Source: Hofstenia miamia (taxonomy: Eukaryota > Xenacoelomorpha > Acoela). From it: a stretch of DNA of 64,000 nucleotides. The translations under genes were made by a program, and so were the position numbers. Below are positions 41,420-52,299 of this stretch, in pieces. The stretch lies in assembly GCA_004352715.1 (NCBI GenBank), contig SCFE01000014.1:381293-445292 (forward strand). Direction: 5' to 3'. Positions within the stretch are counted from its first letter, which is position 1; every line of letters begins with the position of its first letter. Under the pieces are notes generated by a model. The model was not told the DNA's origin and did not search any database. It saw nothing but the letters and a program-made list of their open reading frames with translations.

Positions 41420-44400
41420 TATAGATATATATAGTGCTGTGTGCCTCAACCTACTTTAACGGCATTAACCGGACCGGATTGCCTCTTAAAGCATTCATTA
41501 AAATTTAATGAAGAAAATATGTACTCAAATGGTATTCATAAATAAGAATTAAATAATAATTTAGAATTTTATGAATAAATTGAAATCTAGTCTACATAGC
41601 AACATCAAGCCGAATTTAAGCGTGTTGGAATTGATGTATCCTTTTCCCACATATTTGATATTTTTTCAAATGGTGCAGGAATTATTGCAATTCTAGAATT
41701 TGAAAGGTGAAAATGTAGAGTGCTAGAATTACAATAGGAATCTTTGCACCCTTTCCCACAATGTCTATTGTTTTCTAATACCGCAATCATTGTAAAAAAT
41801 AAATTTTGAAAATCAGAGATAGAATTACTTAACCGGATTTTAACCTGATTAACAAGCTCCTGCAGATTAACCGGCTTTAACCCAACCGAGACCGGTTTAC
41901 CCGGTTTTAACCTGACCGGATTAACCGGACCGGATCCAGCACTAATATATATATATATATATATATACCAGAATTGACATTCATCAAGGTAGGGCTACTC
42001 AAACAGTCGACAGCGTGATGAATGGGCGATTCCACGATCCGGGTTCGGACCTTAACTCCTAGAAGTGTACCAGGCCGTTTGATTGTGAGAAACCTCTGGC
42101 GACCCCTGGCACGCAGAGTGCTGATCTTTGTTGAGTCTGATCAGCAGAGTGAAGCCGAAGCCGAACTTCATTTGAAAGGGTTGCGCTTCTCCCGCTTTGA
42201 CCAACCAAGATTACTAACGGCGGTAACTAAAAGAGCGCCTGCTGGCTGCTACAAAGATCCGAAAATTATTTTGGAGCAATCTACTCAAATATAAAGCATA
42301 CTCTAGTAAATAGAAGTCGCAAACTCCCTTAAAAAGGTGTGTTATGTTTGATCATAACTACCTGTGACACAGCAAAGCTGCTTCACAGAAAGGCACAGCA
42401 AACGCCGGCCTTGGCCTATCTCATAGGCCAGAGGAAGAGAGTTTCCTCTTTTTATGACTGCCCTATGAGATGCACCCTAACTGGTGCCAGTAGCAGTCTT
42501 GCTAACAGTGTTTCCACTGTCTGTTTCCACAATACTAGAACAGACATGCTCCTCGACTGTTATCGCCCCCATATTCACAAAGTACATAACGTCTGATGTA
42601 GGTTGGGAACACCGCACACCGACGCGCCGCTGAGAGTTAGCATTGCCCAGGAACCACCCTACACAACCAAGTTTCCATACATCAAGGTAAATTTTTTGAC
42701 GCTCCACGGCTTTAGGTGTTTTTTTACTCGTAAAAAACAATGGTACCCTCAAAAAATCGAAAAATGTTTGCACTAAACAACTTACCAGGGGCATGAAGTC
42801 ACGTGATTAAGCCATTGTCTTGACACATCAAACTTCATGCATTTCTCCCTTTAAGTTAAAGCATAACGAGTCAAAAATACTTTATTTAGCTCAATATAAG
42901 AATAAATAGGTACTTTTGAAGCCAAATATGCGCAAACAACTATCTAGCATATTCTTGAATCATTTCGTCCAACCGGAAGTCGTGAAAAAAGGCCAAATTA
43001 AAGCAAATTCGTGTTTTGTTTGCACACATTTTTTGTTAATATATGTGGCATTGTTAGCTGACTAATCAGGGGTTTTGTAATAATACATTGTTGACTAATA
43101 ATTAATTTTCCTATCCTTAAAAAATTCCATGCATTTCTATTGTTTAGCTAGCCTAAGTACAAAATTTAATTCGTTTTTCGGGAATCTAGACATTACATGC
43201 AAAGGAGTACATTTCGTTTTTCAAATACGTTGCTATTTCATTGTAAAAATTTGGTTTTCGCTAATATCCCATACACAAAACGGAAAAAATATTCGCCATA
43301 CTAAACATTACAGGCGTATGAAATATATATAAATTGATGAGGTTACAATGCAACGCATATAGCAAAAATTTACAAAGCCCCAATACATCTATTATAAAAA
43401 TTGGTAATAATGCGGATATATATATATATATATGTATGATGCAAAGTCAATTTCATAACATACAATTGAAGAAATGATTAGATATTAAGACATGTTGAGG
43501 TGTTGGTTGAAACTTACTTGTCGCGTAATAAAATTTTCTTGGTTTTTTTGATAGTAAATGCCCATCAATGGAATTATATTACTAAATTTCTTCGTCAGTG
43601 AATGGAAATTAGTAGACATTAATATATGTAGCAAGGGTCATTTGCATTATATTGATATTGCATCACAGATATATGTATATATAATAATGGTTTGATATGA
43701 GTTTAGGATAATTATTCACTTCCCAAGACCGCGCATACATTTGGGAGCTGCTCCTAAGACATGTAAATTACAATATATTTCAGATAGAAAATGGACGCGT
43801 ACGCACACATTCTAAATCTCTTGCTTCTTCTGTGTACGAATTTTAATATTCGTCAGATTTTTACCTATATGCACATGAAGAGGCTCTTAATTAAAATTGG
43901 CTAATTCTTAGGTTTTTTACATTTCTATATTTAATACTTCTTGCATCAGTATATTTTCTTCCTAAGTGTTAACACTGAACTTTACGATACATAAAGTAGT
44001 TTCCAAGCATCATTTTATGAGTTTCTTTTGTTATTCTGTGATGCATTAATGAACATTCAATCCATTTTTTATTAACATGTATTGATGACATTGATTCAGT
44101 AAGAAATATCTGTTTGTATGAATTTTGATAAAGTTTTCTCTGTATATTTATTCACAATATTGATATTGTTTTCTAGCTCAATGTACTCATATGCAAACAT
44201 TTTATTAATTGTGAAATTTCGACTTTAGATGTCTGCACTTTGTGTCATGAAAATGCTCTTTGCAATAGAATATCATGTAACGAAATCAAGTGCATCTGTC
44301 GAGACTCATATGAAGGAAATGGACATAATTGTTTAGGTAACTATTCATCCAATTTTCCTTTTTATGTATTTTTGTAAATGAATAAACAAATTTTGGTAAC

Positions 44401-47369
44401 AAGCATCATGCTTTTTTGGAAAATAGTCGAATTTTCTTTTTTAATTTAATATTAACCTTAAACTAAACATGTACTTTATAAAAGACAAACTGTTTTTAGG
44501 TTTTTCAACATTTTCAAGCAAATGTCCCCAAGCAAACTACACAATTTGAAAATCATGAGGTATGCACTCATCTGTTAGAGAACGTGTCCGCAATGTTGAA
44601 AACTTAACCTAGAGTGTATTACTGTGGCTGATTTACTTGAAAAAAATCATCATTTTTCAGTGAAAATACACAAATTTTTTCCAAAAGGTTTAAATTCTCA
44701 AATTTCCTTATGTTCATGTAATTTAGAAGTCGACAACCCATTTGCGCAACAACTAACCTAAGTGCTTATTTTATGCAGCTAGGCCACCCAATCCAAATGA
44801 ACAGTGTTGTGCGTATAGTCTGAGGTCGCATGGTTCAATAGGACAGCGGTTTAAGAATAAAAGTGAAAGAGGAGACACTGTGGCATTGTCAGATTTTAGA
44901 TATCTTATTAGTTCCTGAAATTATATTGAGAACCATTAAAAAAAATCAAAAAATAGGCTTTCAGCAAATGTTCGGAGCTGAAACCGAAGCCCGAAGCCTA
45001 AGCCAAAGAGCAAATTCTCCGCATTTTTCTCGGAGCTGGAACAAGAGCTGGAACAATAATAAATTCCGGCGGTGTCAAATGTTTACAGAATAGCTCCAGC
45101 TTCAAAGCGTTTTTTTGAAAAGATATTTTTTTTTGTTGATTTTGTTCCACAAAGAGCCCTGATGTAACAAAAATGTATAAAAATTCGTGATAATTATCAA
45201 AAAATCGCTAAAATTTGAAGAAAAAAATCAAAAAGTTCGCAAATATCATTATTTGTGAGTGTATTGTAGCCAGATATTATTGAATTCAAGAATTGTATTT
45301 AAAACCAAGGAATTTGTTAATCTTGATATATTTTTGTTTCAACGATTTTACTAAACTTGATCAATTATGCTTCCCATACTTAATGGCTTCTGATTTAGAA
45401 CTGAACTACTGCTCATTCTCTTCAGCTAAGCTAAGTGTTAACTATTGGCAAGAAGAAAATGATTTTCAAAAGGCTTTGGGTCGCCTAAATTTTAAATCAA
45501 TTCTAAAGATTTCTATAAGGATGACGCGTAACTATTTGCATATGGAATTGTGTGCATCATCACAAATGTGCTTTTCAATGGCTTTAGCACAATCTACCCA
45601 ACGAGTATTACTCGATTCAAAATTAAATACAACTGCTTTTAGGCAAAAGTCACAATTTGACTTCAGTATTTCAGTANTAGCTCAATGTACTCATATGCAA
45701 ACATTTTATTAATTGTGAAATTTCGACTTTAGATGTCTGCACTTTGTGTCATGAAAATGCTCTTTGCAATAGAATATCATGTAACGAAATCAAGTGCATC
45801 TGTCGAGACTCATATGAAGGAAATGGACATAATTGTTTAGGTAACTATTCATCCAATTTTCCTTTTTATGTATTTTTGTAAATGAATAAACAAATTTTGG
45901 TAACAAGCATCATGCTTTTTTGGAAAATAGTCGAATTTTCTTTTTTAATTTAATATTAACCTTAAACTAAACATGTACTTTATAAAAGACAAACTGTTTT
46001 TAGGTTTTTCAACATTTTCAAGCAAATGTCCCCAAGCAAACTACACAATTTGAAAATCATGAGGTATGCACTCATCTGTTAGAGAACGTGTCCGCAATGT
46101 TGAAAACTTAACCTAGAGTGTATTACTGTGGCTGATTTACTTGAAAAAAATCATCATTTTTCAGTGAAAATACACAAATTTTTTCCAAAAGGTTTAAATT
46201 CTCAAATTTCCTTATGTTCATGTAATTTAGAAGTCGACAACCCATTTGCGCAACAACTAACCTAAGTGCTTATTTTATGCAGCTAGGCCACCCAATCCAA
46301 ATGAACAGTGTTGTGCGTATAGTCTGAGGTCGCATGGTTCAATAGGACAGCGGTTTAAGAATAAAAGTGAAAGAGGAGACACTGTGGCATTGTCAGATTT
46401 TAGATATCTTATTAGTTCCTGAAATTATATTGAGAACCATTAAAAAAAATCAAAAAATAGGCTTTCAGCAAATGTTCGGAGCTGAAACCGAAGCCCGAAG
46501 CCTAAGCCAAAGAGCAAATTCTCCGCATTTTTCTCGGAGCTGGAACAAGAGCTGGAACAATAATAAATTCCGGCGGTGTCAAATGTTTACAGAATAGCTC
46601 CAGCTTCAAAGCGTTTTTTTGAAAAGATATTTTTTTTTGTTGATTTTGTTCCACAAAGAGCCCTGATGTAACAAAAATGTATAAAAATTCGTGATAATTA
46701 TCAAAAAATCGCTAAAATTTGAAGAAAAAAATCAAAAAGTTCGCAAATATCATTATTTGTGAGTGTATTGTAGCCAGATATTATTGAATTCAAGAATTGT
46801 ATTTAAAACCAAGGAATTTGTTAATCTTGATATATTTTTGTTTCAACGATTTTACTAAACTTGATCAATTATGCTTCCCATACTTAATGGCTTCTGATTT
46901 AGAACTGAACTACTGCTCATTCTCTTCAGCTAAGCTAAGTGTTAACTATTGGCAAGAAGAAAATGATTTTCAAAAGGCTTTGGGTCGCCTAAATTTTAAA
47001 TCAATTCTAAAGATTTCTATAAGGATGACGCGTAACTATTTGCATATGGAATTGTGTGCATCATCACAAATGTGCTTTTCAATGGCTTTAGCACAATCTA
47101 CCCAACGAGTATTACTCGATTCAAAATTAAATACAACTGCTTTTAGGCAAAAGTCACAATTTGACTTCAGTATTTCAGTAAACGATGTATTTAACATTAC
47201 ATATACTTTTATGGACGGGAATGTTAACCTAAAGGTCAATGAAAAAGTTTTAAACCATAAAATCCACGACATTGCCATTCTCACTTGGAAGGTTGTGAAT
47301 TTCCTGTGCAAACATTGTGCAGTGATATGCTTCTCCATAAATAATGATCATGCACAAATAGGAAATTGA
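38733..47369 (+). CDS. Secreted PAN/apple-like plus EGF-like protein, four-exon model
   Basis: Proposed exons 38733-39053, 40075-40108, 44229-44336 and 46903-47369, with phases 0, 1 and 1, total 930 nt, 309 residues plus stop. Exon 1: signal peptide (MKLVKSIYIFVASFNVATSS) and a PAN-like segment (SRFCLLKCLSNVMCSNYIYC). Exon 2 is 34 nt (EMPTEVYFECK). Exon 3 is one EGF-like module, DVCTLCHENALCNRISCNEI and CICRDSYEGNGHNC, with the nidogen-type GNG-x(2)-C end. Exon 4 is an unassigned domain of about 155 residues; QFDFSISVNDVFNITYTF then VNLKVNEKVL recalls a galectin-like beta strand pair, but this is only a resemblance. Likely secreted. Part of the gene (44174-45676) is repeated after the N at 45677; I used the second copy for exon 4, whose frame runs on to the stop. 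Each splice site is GT-AG. No transcript evidence. Confidence 0.6.
39060..40440. other. Intron sequence of the PAN-EGF gene
   Basis: AT-rich; apart from the small exon 40075-40108, nothing recognised. Confidence 0.4.
40441..40625. repeat. (TA)n microsatellite with a 123-N gap
   Basis: AT repeat on both sides of N run 40474-40596. Confidence 0.95.
40626..41174. other. Intronic sequence between two (TA)n tracts
   Basis: No gene or defined repeat ends recognised. Confidence 0.4.
41175..41417. repeat. (TA)n microsatellite with a 182-N gap
   Basis: AT repeat on both sides of N run 41206-41387. Confidence 0.95.
41432..41944. mobile_element. Possible hAT-like MITE inserted in (TA)n, with ACCGG-rich arms
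   Basis: Ends TAGTGCTG (41432-41439) and CAGCACTA (41937-41944) are perfect inverse complements, and AT dinucleotide repeat lies directly outside both. The 16-mer ATTAACCGGACCGGAT occurs near both ends in the same orientation (41464-41479, 41920-41935). Between about 41827 and 41935 many degenerate ACCGG words are packed. The 513-bp interior has no good ORF. The 8-bp ends fit hAT-type elements, but the target duplication cannot be judged within (TA)n. Confidence 0.55.
41968..42700. other. GC-richer island of unknown origin
   Basis: Base composition is clearly higher in G+C than in the flanks. A 90-residue + frame (42022-42294) and minus frames exist, but none shows a family motif or splice support. 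It lies in the large intron of the PAN-EGF gene and could be a mobile element fragment. Confidence 0.4.
42700..44228. other. Intron 3' part before the EGF exon
   Basis: AT-rich with a short (TA)n at about 43417-43432; nothing else recognised. Confidence 0.4.
44229..44336 (+). CDS. Exon 3: EGF-like module
   Basis: A symmetric phase 1-1 exon, as usual for EGF modules, between TTTAG and GTAACT. Six Cys in the order of an EGF domain, with CICRDSYEGNGHNC at the end. The identical segment at 45733-45840 lies in the probable false duplicate. Confidence 0.75.
   Translation: MSALCVMKMLFAIEYHVTKSSASVETHMKEMDIIV
44455..44880. mobile_element. MITE family A, PAN-EGF intron copy
   Basis: Left end ACCTTAAACTAAACATGTAC after TA, followed by TTTATAAAAGACAAACTG as in the 22811 copy. 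The right end is diffuse near the AGAGGAGACACTG stretch. The same sequence is repeated at 45959-46384 within the probable false duplicate. Confidence 0.6.
46903..47369 (+). CDS. Exon 4: unassigned C-terminal domain
   Basis: Starts after GATTTAG with ELNYCSFSSAKLSVNYWQEE. The frame stays open for 155 codons to TGA at 47367. It is truncated in the first copy (45399-45676) by the N. Five or six Cys and alternating beta-like strands fit an extracellular domain. Confidence 0.6.
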
Positions 47370-47371
47370 AT

Positions 47372-47377
47372 AATAAA
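47372..47377 (+). terminator. Polyadenylation signal just after the PAN-EGF stop codon
   Basis: AATAAA begins 3 nt after the TGA, implying a very short 3' untranslated region and supporting the end of exon 4. Confidence 0.55.
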
Positions 47378-47399
47378 AAAATAATTGCTATTTTTCAAA

Positions 47400-49961
47400 G
47401 TCGTTTTACGATTATTCTAAGTGTACATGTGTCTGACAGTAATAGGGAAAGTTGTATTTATTTGATTTATAATAATTCGCACGTAACTGGAACTGCTACC
47501 GAGTAGTAACGGGAAGAATTCTTTTTCTCTCGAAATTTATATGTTCATTGGATTACAAAGAATCTGAATATAAACTAGAATTTACTGATGCATGTAGCCA
47601 AGGGGTTGGAGGCTATAGCCGCTTTTATCAGAAATTTCAACATAATCTAGACCACTCTAATTCATTTTTAACTATCTCATTTTAGCAAAACTATTGGTAT
47701 TCATCAAAGTATGTGTCCATAACAAAAATGGTTATTAACCGTTGCAACTATAGCTGTTATGTAGGTATTCCACAATTAAATTTCTACAAATCATCTGAAT
47801 TGATCTATGAGAAAACGCTAAGCATCTTCTTGTTAGAAAAAATTTTGTGAGACAATGGCAGCTGACGGAAAGTAAGCGTTCCAATTCACCGTCCTATACA
47901 TATCTAAAATGCTAAGTTTTGATTGTCTATTTCTATATATTTGTGTTTGCGATTAATACATTTTGTACACTACAAATAAAATAGTGTTTATAAGAAGTGA
48001 ATTTGTGCATGCAATTAAATAATTTCCGTTTGTATCTTGATTAGTCATTACAGTATCTTCAAAGCAGTTTGAAGTTTACTGAAAATATTATCCTTCTGCA
48101 AAAATCTTAAATTTTCCAAGTTTTGATATCCCATTAAAACGTGTCCTTATTGATTGTAAAGTATTCATCTTAAGAAATTTGAATCATTTTAATTTTTTTA
48201 AATATCAATTTTGTTTATGATATCCTCAGTTTATGAAATTCAATTTAAATAATTTACAAAATCAACATTATACATATTAAAAATTATACGACAAGTTACT
48301 CACAAAAGTATGAATTCAAGGAAAAAAACTCTTGAGCATATAGAAGAGATATTCTTTATACATTGAAGGGAATAGAACTATATTTTTTGATGGTTCAAAT
48401 ATTTTCTATACTAAATAATTCTAATGTTTCTTTATATTTGAGTGCTCAAAAAAACTTTTTTTATTTGGTGTTTCTAAGTATACTGATTTTATTAATAATA
48501 TTCACTTCAACATGTTTGTATAAATATGTTAGCAATTCTATAGTCATTTTTCTCTTTATGGTTAGGATAATCTTTTACTTTATCAAGGTAAGGGTATTGA
48601 ATTGAGAAGACATTTTATTAAACGGATTGCAGCACTCAACTTTTCTGATTATTGAAAAACGTTGAATAGTAACGAAAAAATCATTCTTAGACCAAATTTC
48701 ATTGATATACAATCTTTGTTAAAACTAACATGACAAAATGATTGTCTAAGACATCTTTGCCGAATTGAATTACTTTTCTCTTAGCACATCGCAAACATAT
48801 TAGAAGCCTTAAAATGAAATTAATGAAAAATATTATCATCATCATAATCTTCTTTATTCATCTTACTACAATGAATGATGATAATAAAGAACTGACAACG
48901 AACTTATCAAAACACTCTCCAAAAATTTCGAAAATATATAACGACAAATAGTTCATCCAAAGGTGATATTTTACTTCTTATACATAAAAGAGATAATTGA
49001 TGAAATTAATACAAGAAGCACTTCTCATAGTTTATTGAAAAATCTCTCACCATTAAGGGGTGCTAAGCAAAATAAGTTTAAATTTTAAACAAGCTGTTAT
49101 AAAATAAAAGCTAGAATGAACAATTGATGTTAAATCACATATCACTGATGCTACTATTATAAAGTATAATCAATGGTATGAAAATAATAGACTTAGTGAT
49201 ATTCTTTCAAAATAAGCTGTTAATGAATTCATTCAGAGCAATTCCTTTAATATATTTACTATGTATTTACGTTGCATACAAAACTTAATTTTGCAGTGCA
49301 AATCAATTCACTGATGCTCTGTATGAAGATTCCGCAATGCAGAAACTTTAAATGTATCTCTTTAAAACATACCCTTATTATAGGATTTCAATATTGATGA
49401 CAAGTACCGATCTGGTTTTGGTAAAGAGAACACCAATAATCAGTTTCATTCATACCATCCAATTTATCAAAGTAAATTAGAAGATTATTTGTATTGTTTG
49501 TGAATATTCTTTCAATCATAACATATGTGGTTAATGCCTCAAAAAATAAACTTAAACTTATAATGTTGGGGTGGACAAATATGCCCCTAGCTAAGAAGTT
49601 CAACATTTGTATATGATGATAATCAGCATTATTACCACTTCGATTTCCACCCTAACGTGATCAATTTTGTTTCAAAACCATCCCCTTAATGAGATTCTTT
49701 ACAAATTCCTAATATCAACGTTGCTGAAAATTCAGAGTGCATCCGTACAGAATTTTTATGGAGCGCTTCATAATTCAAAAGCTTAGGCTTAACTTTTTAT
49801 GTACTTATATTAAATAATCACACATTTAAACTAAACAACTTGCCAAAGTCTATTGCTAAGCTTTAGGATTTTCCTGATTTGTCTTTCGAAAAAATACTAT
49901 GCTACAATTAAATTTTCCACTTCTTGAAAGTGAGAATATTTGCTTTATACATTTTCTCGAT
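47400..49961. other. AT-rich intergenic sequence
   Basis: Lies between the convergent PAN-EGF and lectin genes. A hydrophobic 80-residue frame at 48363-48605 has no start context or family match and is probably spurious. Confidence 0.45.
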
Positions 49962-51563
49962 TCATAAATCTATTTTATCAGCTACAGATAAGTCGAAATC
50001 CATACGACAAACAAAGTAAATTTTAATTTCGCACCGCATATCCTTTATGTATGATTCGTTTGTAGACATGCATAAACAATTTTCTCGATTTAGCATGTAT
50101 TGGTTAATATATGGTAGATCACTGCCTATTATGAGATACGAGTCAACATTTATACTCCAGGACCATTGATGATGGGCTTCATAATTGAAAAACCCTCCAA
50201 GCCAGTAAGAATCAGAGGTGCCTAACAGCGACTTTATCAGTTCAAACTCTTCTACTGTCAGAACACTTGCTAAATATCCATTTCTTATTCCATAGCACAT
50301 GGAGCGTGCCTCAAACCAGTTAGCTGGCCTTTCAACGACGCAGAAACAAGAAAATTTATCATTACATTTAATTTTTTTACAAAAGCTTTTACTTAATTGA
50401 AGTTCGCCAAATGTAATGTCGTCACTCAAAGAACTCTTACTGGTGATTTCCTTATTTATAAGACACATTGAGCGATATTTTCGCTCGCAGAAAACATCTT
50501 CTAATAACACTTCGTGGTTTTCCAAGTACATGCTTACAACACAAGTCCGAGAAAGTAGGTTGTTTTTGAATTCTATATCAACTCCTTTTTCATTGTTAAA
50601 CCAAAGCAGTTTTCCATTAATTAACATTCCGCCTAGCATCCCATCCCAAGATTGTTGGGATATGAAATCCAATTCTCTTACGTCATTTATAATAGCCAGA
50701 GATGCGTTCAATTTGCTGCACTCTTTTTTGCCCCTAGCAAATGATGAGAAATAGCTACGTGTATAGCAATAACAGAACCAAGTGTTAGAGTATTGATTGC
50801 ACGTAGAAGAAAGTTTTTTATAATAGAGTCTTTCATTTATTTTCTGTCGAATTTCTTCACAATTTAGTTCACATATTGCTCGTAACTTATAGTCATCGTT
50901 TAAACGAAAGCAATTTTGATGTGAAAAAAATCCATCTGCGTTTTTCACAACGCATGACACACTATCAGCGTTAGAATTATTTGAACCATGAAGCCAGTCG
51001 AAATTTAAGTCAAATGAGCTCGAAGAATTTATCCATTTCAACTCGTTATTTACTACCCTAAGTCCAATCCAAAATTGATCTAAGACTGTAAGGTTTGAAG
51101 CTAAATCTGAAATTTGACTGGATGATATGTAGTCATGGTTCTTGCCAAAAAGCCAAGATGCATTTGATGACAATACCAAATTTTCGCAAAACTCAATTCC
51201 TTCTGCATGATGCATTTTGCTTTCTGACGTGCACAAACAAAATGAATTACTGCAAAGGAACTCGGAGCAGTTTCCTAATAGATTGAAATAGTTTCTAAAA
51301 GATAACTTTTCATTGCTGACTTCAATATTTTTAGCTAAGTAATTTGCGGCTTTATTCCTTACTTTGAGATCATCTCCAATTTCAATAACTTGATAAAATA
51401 TGAATGATTGGATTAAAACAATACAAATTAATGCAGCACTTGTTGCATTTTCTTCAATGAATTTCCATATTTTCAATGAAATGGGTTTTCCTTCGCCGGT
51501 TGATTCAGTAGAGAGTTGAAGTTCTTCATTAAAATTAGCATTGCTAAATCTTGCATAAGCCAT
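49962..51563 (-). CDS. Type II membrane protein with three C-type-lectin-like domains, 533 aa
   Basis: Intronless. I start at the ATG at 51563 (MAYARFSNANFNEELQ); the frame opens a little upstream but has no earlier ATG. Cytoplasmic tail 1-39, one membrane helix about 40-60 (ATSAALICIVLIQSFIFYQV), no signal peptide, so the C-terminus faces outside. Three CTLDs follow, about 95-235, 250-372 and 390-523. Domains 1 and 3 show the WIG-type core (FWIGLRVV, YWLGGFF). Each begins with a Cys-rich strand ending FCLC, FCYC or FCFC. The usual EPN/QPD and WND calcium and sugar residues are not visible, so calcium-dependent sugar binding is doubtful. Several N-x-S/T sites fit an extracellular location. 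Likely a cell-surface recognition receptor; the ligand is unknown. Confidence 0.88.
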   Translation of the reverse strand: MAYARFSNANFNEELQLSTESTGEGKPISLKIWKFIEENATSAALICIVLIQSFIFYQVIEIGDDLKVRNKAANYLAKNIEVSNEKLSFRNYFNLLGNCSEFLCSNSFCLCTSESKMHHAEGIEFCENLVLSSNASWLFGKNHDYISSSQISDLASNLTVLDQFWIGLRVVNNELKWINSSSSFDLNFDWLHGSNNSNADSVSCVVKNADGFFSHQNCFRLNDDYKLRAICELNCEEIRQKINERLYYKKLSSTCNQYSNTWFCYCYTRSYFSSFARGKKECSKLNASLAIINDVRELDFISQQSWDGMLGGMLINGKLLWFNNEKGVDIEFKNNLLSRTCVVSMYLENHEVLLEDVFCERKYRSMCLINKEITSKSSLSDDITFGELQLSKSFCKKIKCNDKFSCFCVVERPANWFEARSMCYGIRNGYLASVLTVEEFELIKSLLGTSDSYWLGGFFNYEAHHQWSWSINVDSYLIIGSDLPYINQYMLNRENCLCMSTNESYIKDMRCEIKIYFVCRMDFDLSVADKIDL

Positions 51564-51591
51564 AATCACCTTAGGTAAACACAATCCTGAT

Positions 51592-51607
51592 AACAATATT
51601 TATTGTT
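51592..51607. repeat. Palindrome just upstream of the lectin-receptor start
   Basis: AACAATA TT TATTGTT, a perfect 7-bp inverted repeat 29 nt before the ATG on the minus strand. It may be chance in AT-rich DNA. Confidence 0.5.
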
Positions 51608-51730
51608 CAATTTTAGAACTACTTTTTCTATGAGTCATTTTTATAAACTATTGCCACTCCATTTGACTCCCATTTAAAAATAGTCTAAATTAGTATAAAC
51701 TATGTTTATGCTTAAACATCCTCGAGTCCT

Positions 51731-52294
51731 TTTAACCTAATTTTACCTGGGGACCGATTTGACCCCCGCCCTTTCCTTATTAATAACTCAGAGAACGTTT
51801 TTTTAAATAAGCTATCCTTCCATGACTTTTTTCTTTAACTGGTTCTGCGACTTTTGACGAAAATTATGCAAAAAACGTCAATGGTTACAAAGTTATGACG
51901 GTTTAAAAAAAAGTTCATGAAAAACTGACATTTCTTGAGAGTTTCAAAAATAACAATTTTCTATATATAATTTCCAATGCAAAATTATAATTAAATGTTT
52001 TCTATGTTTTATTTGCATTATAGGTCTTTCTCTTGATTCCTATTTAGTAATATTTCTAATATTTTGTGTCAATGAAAAAAAATTTAAATAAAACATAACC
52101 CAATTAATATGCGCATACTTTGCAGATTAATTATTGTAAGGGAAAACAGTTTTGCCGAAATATGACTTACATGTCAAAGTATCTCCACACCAAATTTAAG
52201 GTTGATTGGAAATACTCTTTCCGAGATTTTGGTGGGCCAAATCGGCCCCTCAGGAATTACTGCAAAAAAATAGCCCATGTAAAATAGGATTAAA
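51731..52294. mobile_element. Possible MITE with long imperfect inverted ends
   Basis: The left arm 51731-51751 (TTTAACCTAATTTTAC start) pairs with the complement of 52274-52294 at 17 of 21 positions. An inner block with CCGATTTG pairs again (GACCGATTTGACCCCC against GGGCCGATTTGGCCC). The interior is AT-rich and non-coding. It lies upstream of the lectin gene. Confidence 0.45.
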
Positions 52295-52299
52295 TAGAC

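Larger units (their letters stand above)
44174..47180. repeat. 1503-bp direct repeat joined by one N (probable false duplication)
   Basis: 44174-45676 and 45678-47180 appear identical, with N at 45677 exactly between them. The repeat starts in an intron, spans the EGF exon and stops in the middle of exon 4. Confidence 0.92.

Noticed and set aside
40304-41449. Frames spanning the gaps at 40474 and 41206
   Set aside because: They consist of N and Tyr-Ile dinucleotide translation only.
44863-45093. 76-residue frame repeated at 46367-46597
   Set aside because: It overlaps MITE family A sequence in an intron; its apparent conservation is only the probable false duplication.
48363-48605. Hydrophobic 80-residue frame resembling a membrane protein
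   Set aside because: AT-rich DNA gives Ile/Leu/Phe-rich frames by chance; no homology motif or gene context.
51564-51596. Eleven extra N-terminal codons for the lectin receptor
   Set aside because: They would need a TTG start; the first ATG is at 51563.
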